Source: Euglena gracilis
Lineage: Eukaryota; Euglenida; Euglenophyceae; Euglenales
DNA: 64,000 nt
NCBI GenBank assembly: GCA_039621445.1
Contig: CP154956.1
Location: forward strand, 60,397,178 to 60,461,177
Direction of reading: 5' to 3'
Below are positions 46,443-57,700 of the stretch, piece after piece (positions within the stretch are counted from its first letter, which is position 1; the number at the start of each line of letters is the position of its first letter). The translations under genes were made by a program, and so were the position numbers. The notes beneath the pieces were generated by a model. That model was not told the origin of the DNA, searched no databases, and saw only the letters and a list, made by a program, of their open reading frames with translations.

Positions 46443-46514
46443 GCTCCCTGGCAGGATTTGAACCTGCAAACTCCCAATTCACAATCGGCTGGTGAATTTC
46501 ACCGGTATAATTCA
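46443..46514 (-). tRNA. tRNA-His(GTG)-like sequence, probably a degenerate copy
   Basis: On the minus strand the 3' half folds correctly. The anticodon loop TTGTGAA has anticodon GTG, with a stem CCGA/TTGG. A 5-base variable loop (AGTTT) follows, then a perfect T arm GCAGG-TTCAAAT-CCTGC, then CAGGGAG as the 3' acceptor strand. The 5' half does not provide a matching acceptor strand, and its D arm (GGTGAAATTCACC) lacks the usual GG. It may be a pseudogene, a tRNA-derived repeat or an organelle insertion. Confidence 0.4.
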
Positions 46515-46802
46515 CGGTGAACTTCATTGTTTTGAGGTTAGGGGTGAAATTTTGATCAGTGAAATTTTACTCTTTTTCCTCCCAAAATGGTCATTTTAAG
46601 GTTGGTGGCTCATTGATTTACCCTCACCCCCCCCCCTCGAAGTGCCCCCCCAATTTTTTTTGGCAAGGTTTGGTTTACCACTTTCTTTCAGCGCCTTTGG
46701 CCCCAAAGAAATAACCCCCCCCCCCCCCAGAGTTGCCGTCTGCCGTCCTGTGTTCAAAACCTGGCTTGTCTCGACAAACTCCGACAAACCCTACACCTCT
46801 GG

Positions 46803-46848
46803 AAATTTTACTTGGCTCCCGGGGGGGGGCAAATGAAATCTTGCTGCC
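46803..46848. repeat. Partial copy of the CTTGCTGCC hairpin element
   Basis: ATTTTACTTGGCTCCCGGGG followed by CAAATGAAATCTTGCTGCC resembles one end of the 62369-62643 inverted repeat. AT-rich DNA follows directly. Confidence 0.5.
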
Positions 46849-47135
46849 ATATAAGCATATTTGAAAAGTAAATACATAAATAAATACATATTATAATGCT
46901 CTCCTGTTATTGGTAGGCTATAAATTTCTGTTGTCTCCAGCAGCCAACTACTTAGACAGCTCCTTTTCCTTTTTGAAGGAAAAAAATAATTCAAAAAAAA
47001 GAAAGAAAAAGGAGTGAACGAAAAACCCGATCCAAAAACTCCTATTTATACAACTCCATCCGTGCTATCGTCCATCACTCCTTGTTTCAATTTTTTTTTG
47101 GAGTTGTTGGATTTGGTTTAATTTGTTGAAATTCG

Positions 47136-47359
47136 TCACTGGAGGTGCTTGGCCGTCAGGGTGATGCGCGGCATCCACCACACCTTGAGCCCGACCTCCG
47201 CTCCTGTGCCACCACGTGAGGCAGAAGACCCGTGGGGGAACAACCAGCGCTCAAAACGAGGGGGACTGCGATGTGTGTGTGTGTGTGTGTGTGATTGTGT
47301 GTGTGTGTGTGATTGTGTGTGTGTGTGTGTGATTGTGTGTGTGTGTGTGTGTGTGTGGT

Positions 47360-47441
<82 letters not shown>

Positions 47442-50400
47442 AACGGCCTGGGTGGGTTTCTCCAGTTTTAGAACATCGACCCAGAAATCAGAAACTTTGA
47501 TTATTTCTACCAGAAATTTTTTTTGGTGCTTTCGGCCGTCGAGCGTTGGTCGACACCCCCCTCGGGGTCTGGAGCCAAAAACCAATCATTCACTCTGAAA
47601 GAAACTGGTCGTTCACCACCTGGGGGTGGGGTGGGGGGCGGTGGCACACTGAGCGGTGGGGATCACCCTGTTTGGGAGTTTATGGGTCGGTCGGGTACAA
47701 CGGGGCCGGTTGGAACGAAACGAGTGTGAGCCGAGTCCTTCACCCCCCCCCCCCCCGAGGTGGCGGGGAACACACCCACCGTGCGGTTGGAGGCGACCAC
47801 CTTCCCCCGCCAGTTGCGGTTCAGCTGCCACTGCAGGGCCGCCAGCAGGGTGGCCCGCGGGGCGACGCCCTGGAAGTCCCGCACCGCCACCTCGAAGCCC
47901 AGGTCCAGGTAGTTGATGATCCCCTGGGAAATGGATGGGAGGAGGGCGGGACGCAAGTCCGCAGCAAGGTCGTTTTGCGAACAGCAAACCCAACCGGGCA
48001 TCAAAATATATTTTCTTAAAAAAAATACAAAATTGAATAAAAAATTAATAAATTAAAACAGACAAAAAATAAATAACTAACAACAACAGCAACAACAACA
48101 ACAACAACAACAATAAATAAAATAAACAATAAAAATACATAAAAATTACAAAAATAAGCTTTTTTGACCAAAGTTGCCACACCTTCAGCATCCATTTGCG
48201 ATTTCTTTCGAGACTTTAAAATACCTTTCCTCGTTCTTAATCTTCGGCCCCAATGTCCCCCTGCTTAAAAACCATGCGCACGACACACCACGTGAGTGGG
48301 CTGGGCGAATGGGTTATAGATGTGCCGCTGCACCACGAGGTGCTGGAAATAGGCTGCAGTCAGCGTGGAGCGGGGGCACGCCCCACCTCAGGAGGGGGAG
48401 AGGGTGGGAAATGGAGGCCGGGCCCATCAACAAATATCTTGTATGGTTTCTGCAATCACATTCATATTGTTTTCAATTGGATGCAAAAAATGAAAAAAAA
48501 ACATGGCCGGGAAAGCCATTCCCTGCCAACAATGTGCCTGGTGACAAAGCGGCATCCACAGCCAGACGCCCCCCCCCCCCAACCCGAGATGCGGAACCCT
48601 GGGGGGGGGGGCAGGATGGTCAAGGCCTGGGCAGCGATCACTGAGTCTCAGGACTGCCTCCGACACACTGATGTGCGATTGAAAAAGCAAGGCTGGGTTT
48701 GGTAATGGGGCTCTCAAGGGATGTGAGCAGGCTTCCTTTTTTAAAAAGCGTTTCCCGCCCATCCCTTCCTCAAACAGACATTTAATTTCAAAAACAAATA
48801 GAACTGTGCAAATGAAATGTGCAAAGCAAATGACTGTGCAAATGTTCCACATGTGAGCGAGCTGAAATGCTCGAAACAACGTGATGGGAGCAGATTACTG
48901 CATGATTTCGAATCTGTTTGGAATGAGCCATCCACTCACGATGGGGATGGGGCATACGTGCCCTTGCGTGTTGGGGAGTCCACCCGGAACGATACTGCAG
49001 ACTGGTAGTCGTGGACCTTTCCATCTGTGGGGTCCACTTCAACGTGAAACCCTGAGGAGGAAGCCCGCAAAATTGGTAGCAAACGATCAGGCATATTCAA
49101 ACTTTGAGTAATTGACTGAAACCGGATCCAGGTTGCTGATGTTGGATTGTGCCCTTTCAAATGAATACAAATCCCAAGTCACATGGATGAAATGATGGTA
49201 AAAATAAATCTGAGTTAAAAATCCTGGACTTCTGGGTGTTGGGCCGCATCTGTAGACCTCCCGGTTGCAATCCTGCACACACAACTTCGGCCGACCAAAT
49301 AATATTACTGGTGGGAACATTTTTTTGGGGGGTACCCCTATGCGCACTTCTGTCGTATTACTTGATACAGTGGCATAATATCGAACACCCGAAGCTGATC
49401 ATACAGTCAAATATGCATTCTGTGCCCCCAGATGAATCGTGCGTCACCACATAGAGGGACCCAGCCTCGGAACACAAAGCCAGAACTGTATGGGAATCCT
49501 GCATTCTTGGGGAGGGAGGAAAGCCCACTCCTGTCCTCAATAGCAATTTGTCCAGAATCTTCATTGGTATCGTAGGAGCCGAAAGAAAAGCCCGCTTCCA
49601 AGACCCGTGATCCCGGAAATGCGAGAAGGGGGCGAGGACGGGCGGGGTCCTAATCAACCAGGGTGGGGTTAACGGGAGAGGAGGAGTTCGACTCCCGCCC
49701 CACACATTTGCCGGGAAGCCCTGCCACTCCTTCAGCCAACATGAACCGCACAGCACAGCACCGCACCAGACGGGCGCACACCCCCGTAGATGTGCTTGTG
49801 CCGCCCGACGGCCCACATTTGTATCAGGCGGTCCGCAACTGTGCCGGCGAAGTAGGGGCTCCCCCAGCGTCGTGTAACAACCTCCTGGTACTGAACACCC
49901 CAAACAATTTGGCAGTGGTGTTACGGATGAAAACGGGCAGCAGAGCACATGAGAGCTGTGGGATGAGGGGACCAAACATGTACAGGTTCGGCCAGTATTT
50001 AGACGAGAGAGGTTTCCACGGTATCAATTTTCTTTTCTTCCCAGAAGCAGGGTGTGCTTTGTTTTGTTGTCGGAAGTGGGGGGGATCAAGGAGGGGATGG
50101 GGGGGGGGCGGGGGCAGGTCCAAAAAACCAATACCTTTACCAATTCCAATTCCTTCAGCTCCCCTCATCCCAAGATCCTTTGCAGCCTGGTTGACACCGG
50201 GAGTGCCCTTTCTGCTGGAACTTTAATGCAAACCTTGCAACGTTCACGCAAGGTTTGCAATACTGCCGGGGGGATTTGCAACTCCACTGCGAGTCATAGC
50301 GCACACCTCCGCTGCCACTGCGCAGCACCGCGCCGGGACTGAGGCAGCTCCCAACAGAGGCTGCCGGGGTTGTGTACCGAATGCCTGAGGACGGGCCGTG

Positions 50401-53400
50401 CATTGCAGAGGCTGAACACCTGGACTTGAATGACCTCAATATCCTCTTGCATGTCTGGCTGAGAACACATACACCATACACACACCCACAAACACTTGAA
50501 CTTGGACCGCACACATATGACTGGCAATTACGTTCTGGATGCTTTTGTGGACACCTGTTCTGACCAACCTATGCAGCGACGTCACCATGCCATTGCTTAG
50601 CGACCCCCCACCCCCCGGGGGGTCACTTTCCACTCGGAAAAAAACCAGTCAATCCCTTTCCCCCCCCCCCCCCCCCGGGGATCGGCCACTCTTGAATGTG
50701 CAATGAACATTTGCCAAAAAGTCACAAAAATCCAAAAAATTTCCAGCGCCTTCCGTGCCAGGCCAACCATTTTTCATTTTCTGGCCAACCCCACGCCCCA
50801 GGGGGGGGGGCTCCTGGCCAGAAAACCAGTCAGTCACTCTGAAAAACCAGTCAGTCACCCCCCCCCCCGGGGGGGGGGATGGGACAGGTGTTAAGCAATG
50901 GTATGGACATCACACACAGCCGGCACGCAGACCGACGTTGGGGGCCAGCCCGTTCTCCGCCACGGCGAAGGCGGCGACCCCCCACGCGGGCTGCAGGCAC
51001 GCCGCCCGGGCCCGGAACTGCTCCGCCCCGCCGTCCGCCTTGGCGCGCAGGTGGAAGTCCCCGAAGGCCAGCGGCCGGTCCGCCTGTGGGGGCACGTCCC
51101 GCCACCTGTTGGGGAAGGCAGGCGGCAGGGAAGTGGGGGAGGGGGCATTATAGCAGTGGGACATCGTACGCCGGCCCATTGGCGCGCGCGACGCGCTCCA
51201 CTCCCCGCCGGTGGCATACCCGGTGCCCCACGGCGCCCGGACTGCTAACATGGGGGGTGGGGGGGTGGGGGCAAGCACCTATAGTTGACCCCCAGATTTT
51301 CGTCATTTTCGGACTTTTTCGGCCATTTTCGGCCATTTTTTCCTATAGGTGGGGGGCAAAGCTGCCTTAAAATTCTTTCATACCAACAATACATTTTGAT
51401 CATCCAGTCAACATGAAAGCAGTCGTGACAAGCTAACGCATCCAAGGAGGTCCGTTTGGAATGGGTGTTCAGGGATTCAAGAGGTCAAAGAGTTTTTTGT
51501 TGCAATATGCAAATGCAAGGTTTTGGGAATAAACTTCTTTTTTCCTGCCAGAGAGGCTCTTGTCCACTTTGGTCTATTTTTTGCTGGGGGCTTTTGAGAT
51601 GCCTCGTGGGAGTGGTTGGCACATGACATATTAACCACAATGGTGGATGGCAACACCAAAACTGGTGCTTTTCTCTTCAAGCCTCTTGACGTGGATGCTT
51701 TTCACAAACAACTTCCCCTCACCTATTCCAACTTGATACCCCAAGCAACATTGTTTGATGGTGGCACTGTTTTCTCCCATCCACTTGTGCGCAATAAACC
51801 TAATGCAGGAATCACACCTTTAACAGAGAAAAAAACACTTCACACACTTTGCCCAGTTGCACCTTGTCACCACAATTTTCTGAAATGTCATCAAAACCAT
51901 TGGCTTTGGCCCAAATAACCCATTTGGAGGTGGTTCGTTGAGCAGCATGTGCAAGCAAAGAAAAGCAAACAAAAGCAGGCAAACATGTGATTGGTCCATA
52001 ATGTTGAAATATTGACATCAAATATGCTCACCCAATGTCTGCATCTTGTTCAACATCGCATCTGGCCCAGCATCTACATCTTGTCCAATATCTACATCCG
52101 TTGCATCAGCAATCACTGCATCTTATCTGGTGTGTGCATCTTATCCAATACCTGCATCTTGTCAAGATCTTAATTGTCCAGTATCTGTATCCAATGCATC
52201 TTCTCCAGCATCTGCATCTTGTCCAGCATCTGCATCTTGTACAGCATCTGCACCTTCTCCAGTGTCGACATCTTGTCCGGTGTCTGCATCTTGAACAACG
52301 TCTGCATCTTGTCCAATATCTGCATCTTGTCCAGCATCTGCATCTTGTACAGCATCTGCATCTTGCCCAGTGTCTGCATCTTGTTCAGCATCTGCATCTT
52401 GTCCAGCATCTGCATCTGATACAGCAGCTGCATCTTGTCGCAAAATGCCATAAAATGTGTTCATATTGACCCAAATTAGCCCAATATTTGCCAAATCAGT
52501 GCAAAATATCCCCAAAATTGGCAAAAATTGATCCAAAATGGCCAACATGGGAGTAATATTGGAAATTTGTGGAGAAATTATTCCGGGGGTGGGTTTAATT
52601 CTTCGGGGTGTGCAAAAAAAATTGCCGGCGTCGCCCTTGTCACCAATTTTTTTCTGAAATGCCATCAAAATATCAGCTTTGGCCCAAAAACCCCTTTCGG
52701 AGGTGGTTCTTTGAGCAGCATGTGTTGCAGGGCCAGGAATAAAAACAAGAAAAGACAGGCTGCACAGAGACAAGAATCAGTCGCACTGAAAATTGCCCCT
52801 CCGGGAAAAAGAAACTGTTGGGCAAAAAAAACTCGAAAAAAATTTGCAACAAATTTTTTTCTCATTTTCGGCCATTTTCGGCCATTTTCGGCCATTTTCG
52901 GCCATTTTCGGCCATTTTCGGGACCCCCACCTATAGAGCCCAAAATTTCATTTTCGGCCATTTTCGGCCATTTTCGGCCATTTTCGGCCATTTTTACTAT
53001 AGGTGCTTGGGTGGGGGGGGGGGCAGACCGGAAGTTCAGCGAGCCGGCGAGCTGCCGCCCCGGCTCGAGAGGAAGGTCGAAAGAGCTCTGCACAGAGAGG
53101 GTCTGGTCCTCCACCGCCGCGGCCTCGCCCCCGCCCTCCGGGTGCATCGCGAAGTCCAGCCGGCACCCTGACCAAAGCCACGCCAACACGGTCCATGAAA
53201 CAACTGGTGGTGCACGGTGGACGCTTCTTCGACTGTGGCACGTGTTTCGCAGATTTCACAGATTTTGTTAAAAACAAAACCACCCGTTGTTTTACGGATT
53301 CTGTCAAAGAGGCACGTTGGGGGTTGGTCAATATCAGTCACATCAAAAATACTGGAAAAAAATAATGAATGTATCTCAATTTAGGGTGTGGGTTTATTGA

Positions 53401-54010
53401 TCTCGGCAGTTGGCATATATTTAGAACTGAGCCGATATCTAACACCTTGCCTCACAGAAAATTTCTTGGCGACGTCCCACATCCTGATTCAATTTGGTTC
53501 AATTGGTTTAATTCAACAACCTGGGGGTCTCACAAATGAAATGATATGCAGCTTTTTGGGCGAAGTTGATGATTTCTTTGATGATCGTTTGTGGCGGGGG
53601 GATATGTGATGTCTGCAGCTGGCGTCCTGGGCTGGGGCATACTATTTGGGAGGGAACATCAGGGACATCACAGACATTGTTGAGAATGTACACAATAAGC
53701 ATGGCAATAAACATGGGGGGAAATCAGATGCAAAAAAAAATCGGGCAAAACCAATACAAAACACCGAGCGGGGAAATAACCAAAACATGGGATCCGCCAA
53801 AACACCGCCAACTCAAACACACCACAGAACACATGACTCTTGCACAACCTTCTTGACGCAGCAACACACCTTGGTACCCCATAAGGCGAGTCAGCTCCTC
53901 CAGCTCCCTCTGGCAAAAGCGGTGGCGGAACGGTGTCTGGGTGAACGTGTCCCACACGTCGCTGCGGCGGTGGAACTCGGGAGGGACGAGGACTCGCCCC
54001 TCGGGCCGCC
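47136..54010 (-). CDS. Beta-strand-rich protein, possibly a membrane beta-barrel
   Basis: Exons with good splice signals are 54010-53870 (FHRRSDVWDTFTQTPFRHRF), 53167-53029 (DQTLSVQSSFDLPLEPGRQL), 51105 to about 50920 (LAFGDFHLRAKADGGAEQFR), about 50440-50165 (Cys-rich), about 49890-49787 (RRWGSPYFAGTVADRLIQMW), about 49610-49430 (frame uncertain), 49051-48940 (FHVEVDPTDGKVHDYQSAVS), 48342-48292, 47923-47776 (ATLLAALQWQLNRNWRGKVV) and 47203-47136. The last two join in phase as SNRTVGAEVGLKVWWMPRIT and end LTAKHLQ. Alternating hydrophobic residues and this ending recall mitochondrial porin-type barrels (VDAC/Tom40), but the match is loose. The first exon is not identified. The 3' end is secure. 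Confidence 0.5.
47272..47439. repeat. (GT)n and (AG)n compound microsatellite
   Basis: A GT array with GATTGT interruptions passes through GGTT into about 78 bp of pure AG. Intronic. Confidence 0.97.
48078..48140. repeat. (CAA)n and AAT-rich microsatellite
   Basis: CAA trinucleotides followed by AATAAA-type A/T repeats, intronic. Confidence 0.85.
51277..51351. repeat. 75-bp inverted-repeat element, CACCTATAG (copy 1)
   Basis: The ends are CACCTATAG and CTATAGGTG, flanked by G runs. The inside holds ATTTTCGGCC units. Copy 2 (52928-53005) lies in the opposite orientation and shares the flank CCCCCACCTATAG...CTATAGGTGCTTG. Confidence 0.7.
51360..52020. other. Intron with a duplicated segment
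   Basis: The stretch about 51870-51950 (TTTTCTGAAATGTCATCAAA, then GGCTTTGGCCCAAATAACCC) is repeated in diverged form at about 52640-52725. No exon is visible. A plus-strand open frame at 51616-51918 runs through the repeat and is not credible as a gene. Confidence 0.5.
52028..52437. repeat. 18-bp minisatellite (CATCTTGTCCAGCATCTG)
   Basis: About 20 imperfect units of CATCTTGTCCAGCATCTG, with variants such as TACA or CGGTGT at the variable positions. It lies in an intron. Because the unit is a multiple of 3 it leaves open frames on both strands (Asp-Ala-Gln and Ser-Ala-Ser-Cys), which are not supported as genes. Confidence 0.9.
52862..53005. repeat. ATTTTCGGCC tandem array and CACCTATAG element (copy 2)
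   Basis: A 10-12-bp unit, ATTTTCGGCC, is repeated about ten times. From 52928 to 53005 part of the array is enclosed by CACCTATAG and CTATAGGTG. The right end lies only 24 bp from the donor site of the exon ending at 53029. Confidence 0.85.
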
Positions 54011-54190
54011 CTGGGGACTGGTTGCCCATACGGCACCGATGGGTGGTGGGCGGAGCGGAAAGGAGCTGTAGGGCTGGAGCAGGGTAGGGGTCGGGAGGTG
54101 GGGAGGTAGAGGGACTGTGGGTGGAATCCGCATCTTCAGCTGCATTTTTTGGATCTTTGCTTTGTTGATTATCATATGTCTGCTGTCTGC

Positions 54191-54330
<140 letters not shown>

Positions 54331-54741
54331 GTGTGTCTGTCTGTCTGTGTGTCTGTGTGTCTGTCAGTCTGTCTTCCAGTCTGCGTGCCTGCCTGCCTGC
54401 CTGCCTGCCTGTCAGTCGGTATTCCTGCCTGCCTGTCTGTTTGTGCGCACAAGCGCTTGCAAAACAAACAAACAACAAAGCAGCAGTCAACAAAGAAACA
54501 GAGCCCAGTGACCAAAGAACCAACCGGTGTGTGAAGGCGTTGGTGTTCGGTCCATCATTTACTCCAAGGCTGCAATAGGGACAGGGTCGGCAAATACCAG
54601 CACCGTTACGGCGGTTTGGAGGTTCCAGTAGCTTTCCCAGTGCAGTGGCTCGGTCAGTCAGAGAAGGCAGCAGGAGGCACATGCGTCAAAGACAGAAACC
54701 GCGCTGCAAAACCAGTTACGCTGTCCAGGCCGGTGGTCTTT

Positions 54742-57700
54742 TCATGTCCGCCGCGGCCGCTTCGCCCGGCCGGGGGGCGGGGGGCCCTCCTCCAGTTGGG
54801 CCATCTCCCGGGCCACTGCCGCGAGGCACCGCTGCCGCCCCCCGGGGCCCAGGTACCCGCCGACGCAGTCCTGAGGGTGGCGGGAGAGTCCACTTGGGGG
54901 GGGGGGCAAGGGCACCGTCGAGGTGTGTGGGTGAGGGTCAGTGGTGGAAGTGCGCAGAAGCTGCAAAACCTGCCACGTGGGTGGATCCGGAATGGTGCGT
55001 GCGCGCGCACGTGAGTATTTTTGGGAACGGGGGTTTAACGTACGGGAGGGATGGTTATGGATGATGCCGGTCCTCTGCAAACCCTGCTAAAGGGGGGGGC
55101 TGAGGAGCTTTTGCAGAACTATTTCAGCGACGCTTCACCATCATTTGTCTGAACATACGGCTCCCCCCTCCCCCCCTTGGCCCTGGACCAAGCCCTGGGA
55201 AATATGGTTCTCTAACTCACCAAACTCCTGGGCCCCAATTTTATGTTATCAATGGTGCCATGGCACGGAAGGAAACCGATAGAGTGAAGACAGGAGGTAA
55301 CACTGAGGCAACCAGGGGACATGCGTGTCAGACCTCTCAGTGTACTGCTGTACGTCCATGCTTAGCATACGTGCGTTTTCCACACGTCTCATTAAGGGGG
55401 GGGGGTCACACGCCTGCAGCACGCCGGTGAGGCGGGAGAGCGCCTTCAGCTTCTCCCAGGTGGCGGCGGAGGCCAGCCCACTGTCCTCCTCCCACAACAG
55501 GGCCCGCGCCTGCTTCAGCGCCTCCAGCGTCGGGTCCAGCGGGGGTGGCGAGTCCTAGCAAGCCCGCCCCGCTCCGTCTGTTGCGTGACGCCATCGCGGG
55601 GTCCGGCTGCGAACCCGTTTGGGGGGCGGGGGCGGAGCGAGGGGCTGGTTGGGCCGCCAGCGGGACTTCAGCCCGGCCCGGCCGGCAGGGGCTGATTTGC
55701 CGTTGGCCTGGGGAGGGCCGCACAAGGCGGGGGGGCCCAGGCGGTTGGGGCAGCCCGAACCCTGCTGGCTTGTGCAGCCCCAAATGTCCCCGGTTCCGGT
55801 TCAGGCGAGGAGCGTTCCCCATGCTGGCGTTTAAGGAGGGCCTGAATGCAATCAAAACCAAGAGAATGACACAAGACAGAATCCTCCAGAACTGTGATCT
55901 TCTGGTCAAATAGACAAAAAAGGTCAGGGTGCGGTCCTCGGGTGTGACTGGTTGAGTGCCGGCGTTCTACATTGGGTTATTCGACGGTGCCACCACCCAT
56001 GAAGGAAGACGTTCACGTTTGTTGGGACTGGGAGGCAGAAACTCATTGCAGACAACGCTCAAGGTGGCCCAGAGGTCCGCATCACCGGAGAGCCACGGCG
56101 GCGGGCGTGGGGGCCACACCGGACCGGCCGGGGGCTCCGGCAACAACAACTCATCCAGGCTGCTCTCTGCCTCCGCCTCCGCCTCCGCCTCCGCCTCGCC
56201 ACTGGGGGTGGGGGCCCGGGGCGGGGCGGGGGCCGCAGCGGAGGAGTCTTTGGGGGAGGCCAAGGCGGCGGCGGCGGCGGAGGACGAGGAGGAGGCGGCG
56301 GCGGCAGACCAGGATGGGGGGGAGGGGCCAAAGGCGGGGCTGCCTGGGCATGTGATGCTGGTTGGCAGGGGGCGTGGCTCTTGTTGCTTTCTCGCATCGC
56401 CGCCCGGCGATGCAAGACCGGCACAACGGAATACCTCATTGCGTTCTGTGGCCACACTCCTACGCCAACGTCATCTGCAACGCAAGTGTTTGTCGCACGC
56501 CGGGAACGACTTGGGTGTACTCCTTTAAATCAGCTTCCAGTCCTGACTGGACGGCGGAGGCAACAGATGGGGTCGGGGAGGAGGGGGATGGGGGCAGGGG
56601 TGGACCTGGAATTGGAAATGGAGTGGGTGGAAAGCCGGATGGCAGCAAGCTGTTGAGGATCTTTTCACTAGCAACTCACCGTGTGTATGCAATGTGGTTC
56701 GTGCATGTTCGCGTGTGGATGCTTGGCGAAGGCAAATTCACTGGTCCACCACTGGAAGGTGGGGAGTCACAGGGTGTGGGAACGGCCTCACAGCGATGGA
56801 CAGCGTCATCCCCTCTCTCTATCTCTCTCTGCACCATAAAGAGTGAGGAGGGAGTTGAGCATCAATTAACACCCCCCCCCCCCTTACAAACCTCCCGGGG
56901 CTTCTAAGATCAGGTTTGTTTGGTCAGCCGAAGGGGGGGTATGAGTGGGGGGTTTTTAAATCAAGGAACTGTTGGTCAAAAGCCGAAACCCCCCCCGAAC
57001 CCCCTAAATGACCCGTTTTTTTTTGGCAAATTTTGTCAAAAATAGCAATTTTGATGATGGTCGGTAACATGAAAAATGCCAAAAATCACGTCTTCGGCGT
57101 TTTGTGACTGAAAAAATCGCACCCGGCGTCTTGCATTTCTCAGGGGAGTTTACAAATCAAGGTTTGGTTGGTCGGCCCGGGGGGGGGGGTAAAAGTGGGG
57201 ATGACAAATGGCGGGGTCATAAACGGGTGGTTAATTGCAGCTTCCATGGGTGCGAAAAAAAGCAGCAAAAATACACACTGCTTCACTGTACTTGAGTCAA
57301 TCTTAGCAAGAAAATCTGATCCCAAAACAGACCAGGCATTTCATTCCCTGTTGGTATCCAACCTTTTTTCTCCTTGGCACACCATAAAATGGGTCGTTTC
57401 TTCTCACCCCTGCCCCCCATCACGAGTGGCGCTGCCCAGCTGGGTTTGGGTTGGGGCTGCGACGTCGCTGAGGAGCCCGTCGAAGAGAGGCGGCGTGCTG
57501 CAGCCGGACTCGGAGTCACTCAGTTCCACGAGGTCAACTGCAGGGGAAGGGGCCGGGGGGACCCCAGAGCGTGCAAGGTGGGCGGCAAAGACGGTGTCAG
57601 GCAGGAGGGGCGTGCCACAGCGATTTCCCCTCCGGAGTAAAAAAGGACGGTGGTTTTTTGGACGTTTGAGGGGGGGGGTCGCTGAGCTCTTATCTCTTTA

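Noticed and set aside
49640-49720. tRNA-like B box (AGTTCGACTCC)
   Set aside because: Stem pairing around the loop fails and no anticodon arm can be placed at the right distance.
51616-51918. 100-codon plus-strand open frame
   Set aside because: Its 3' part is a segment duplicated at about 52640-52725 in non-coding DNA. It has no splice or domain support and lies antisense within an intron.
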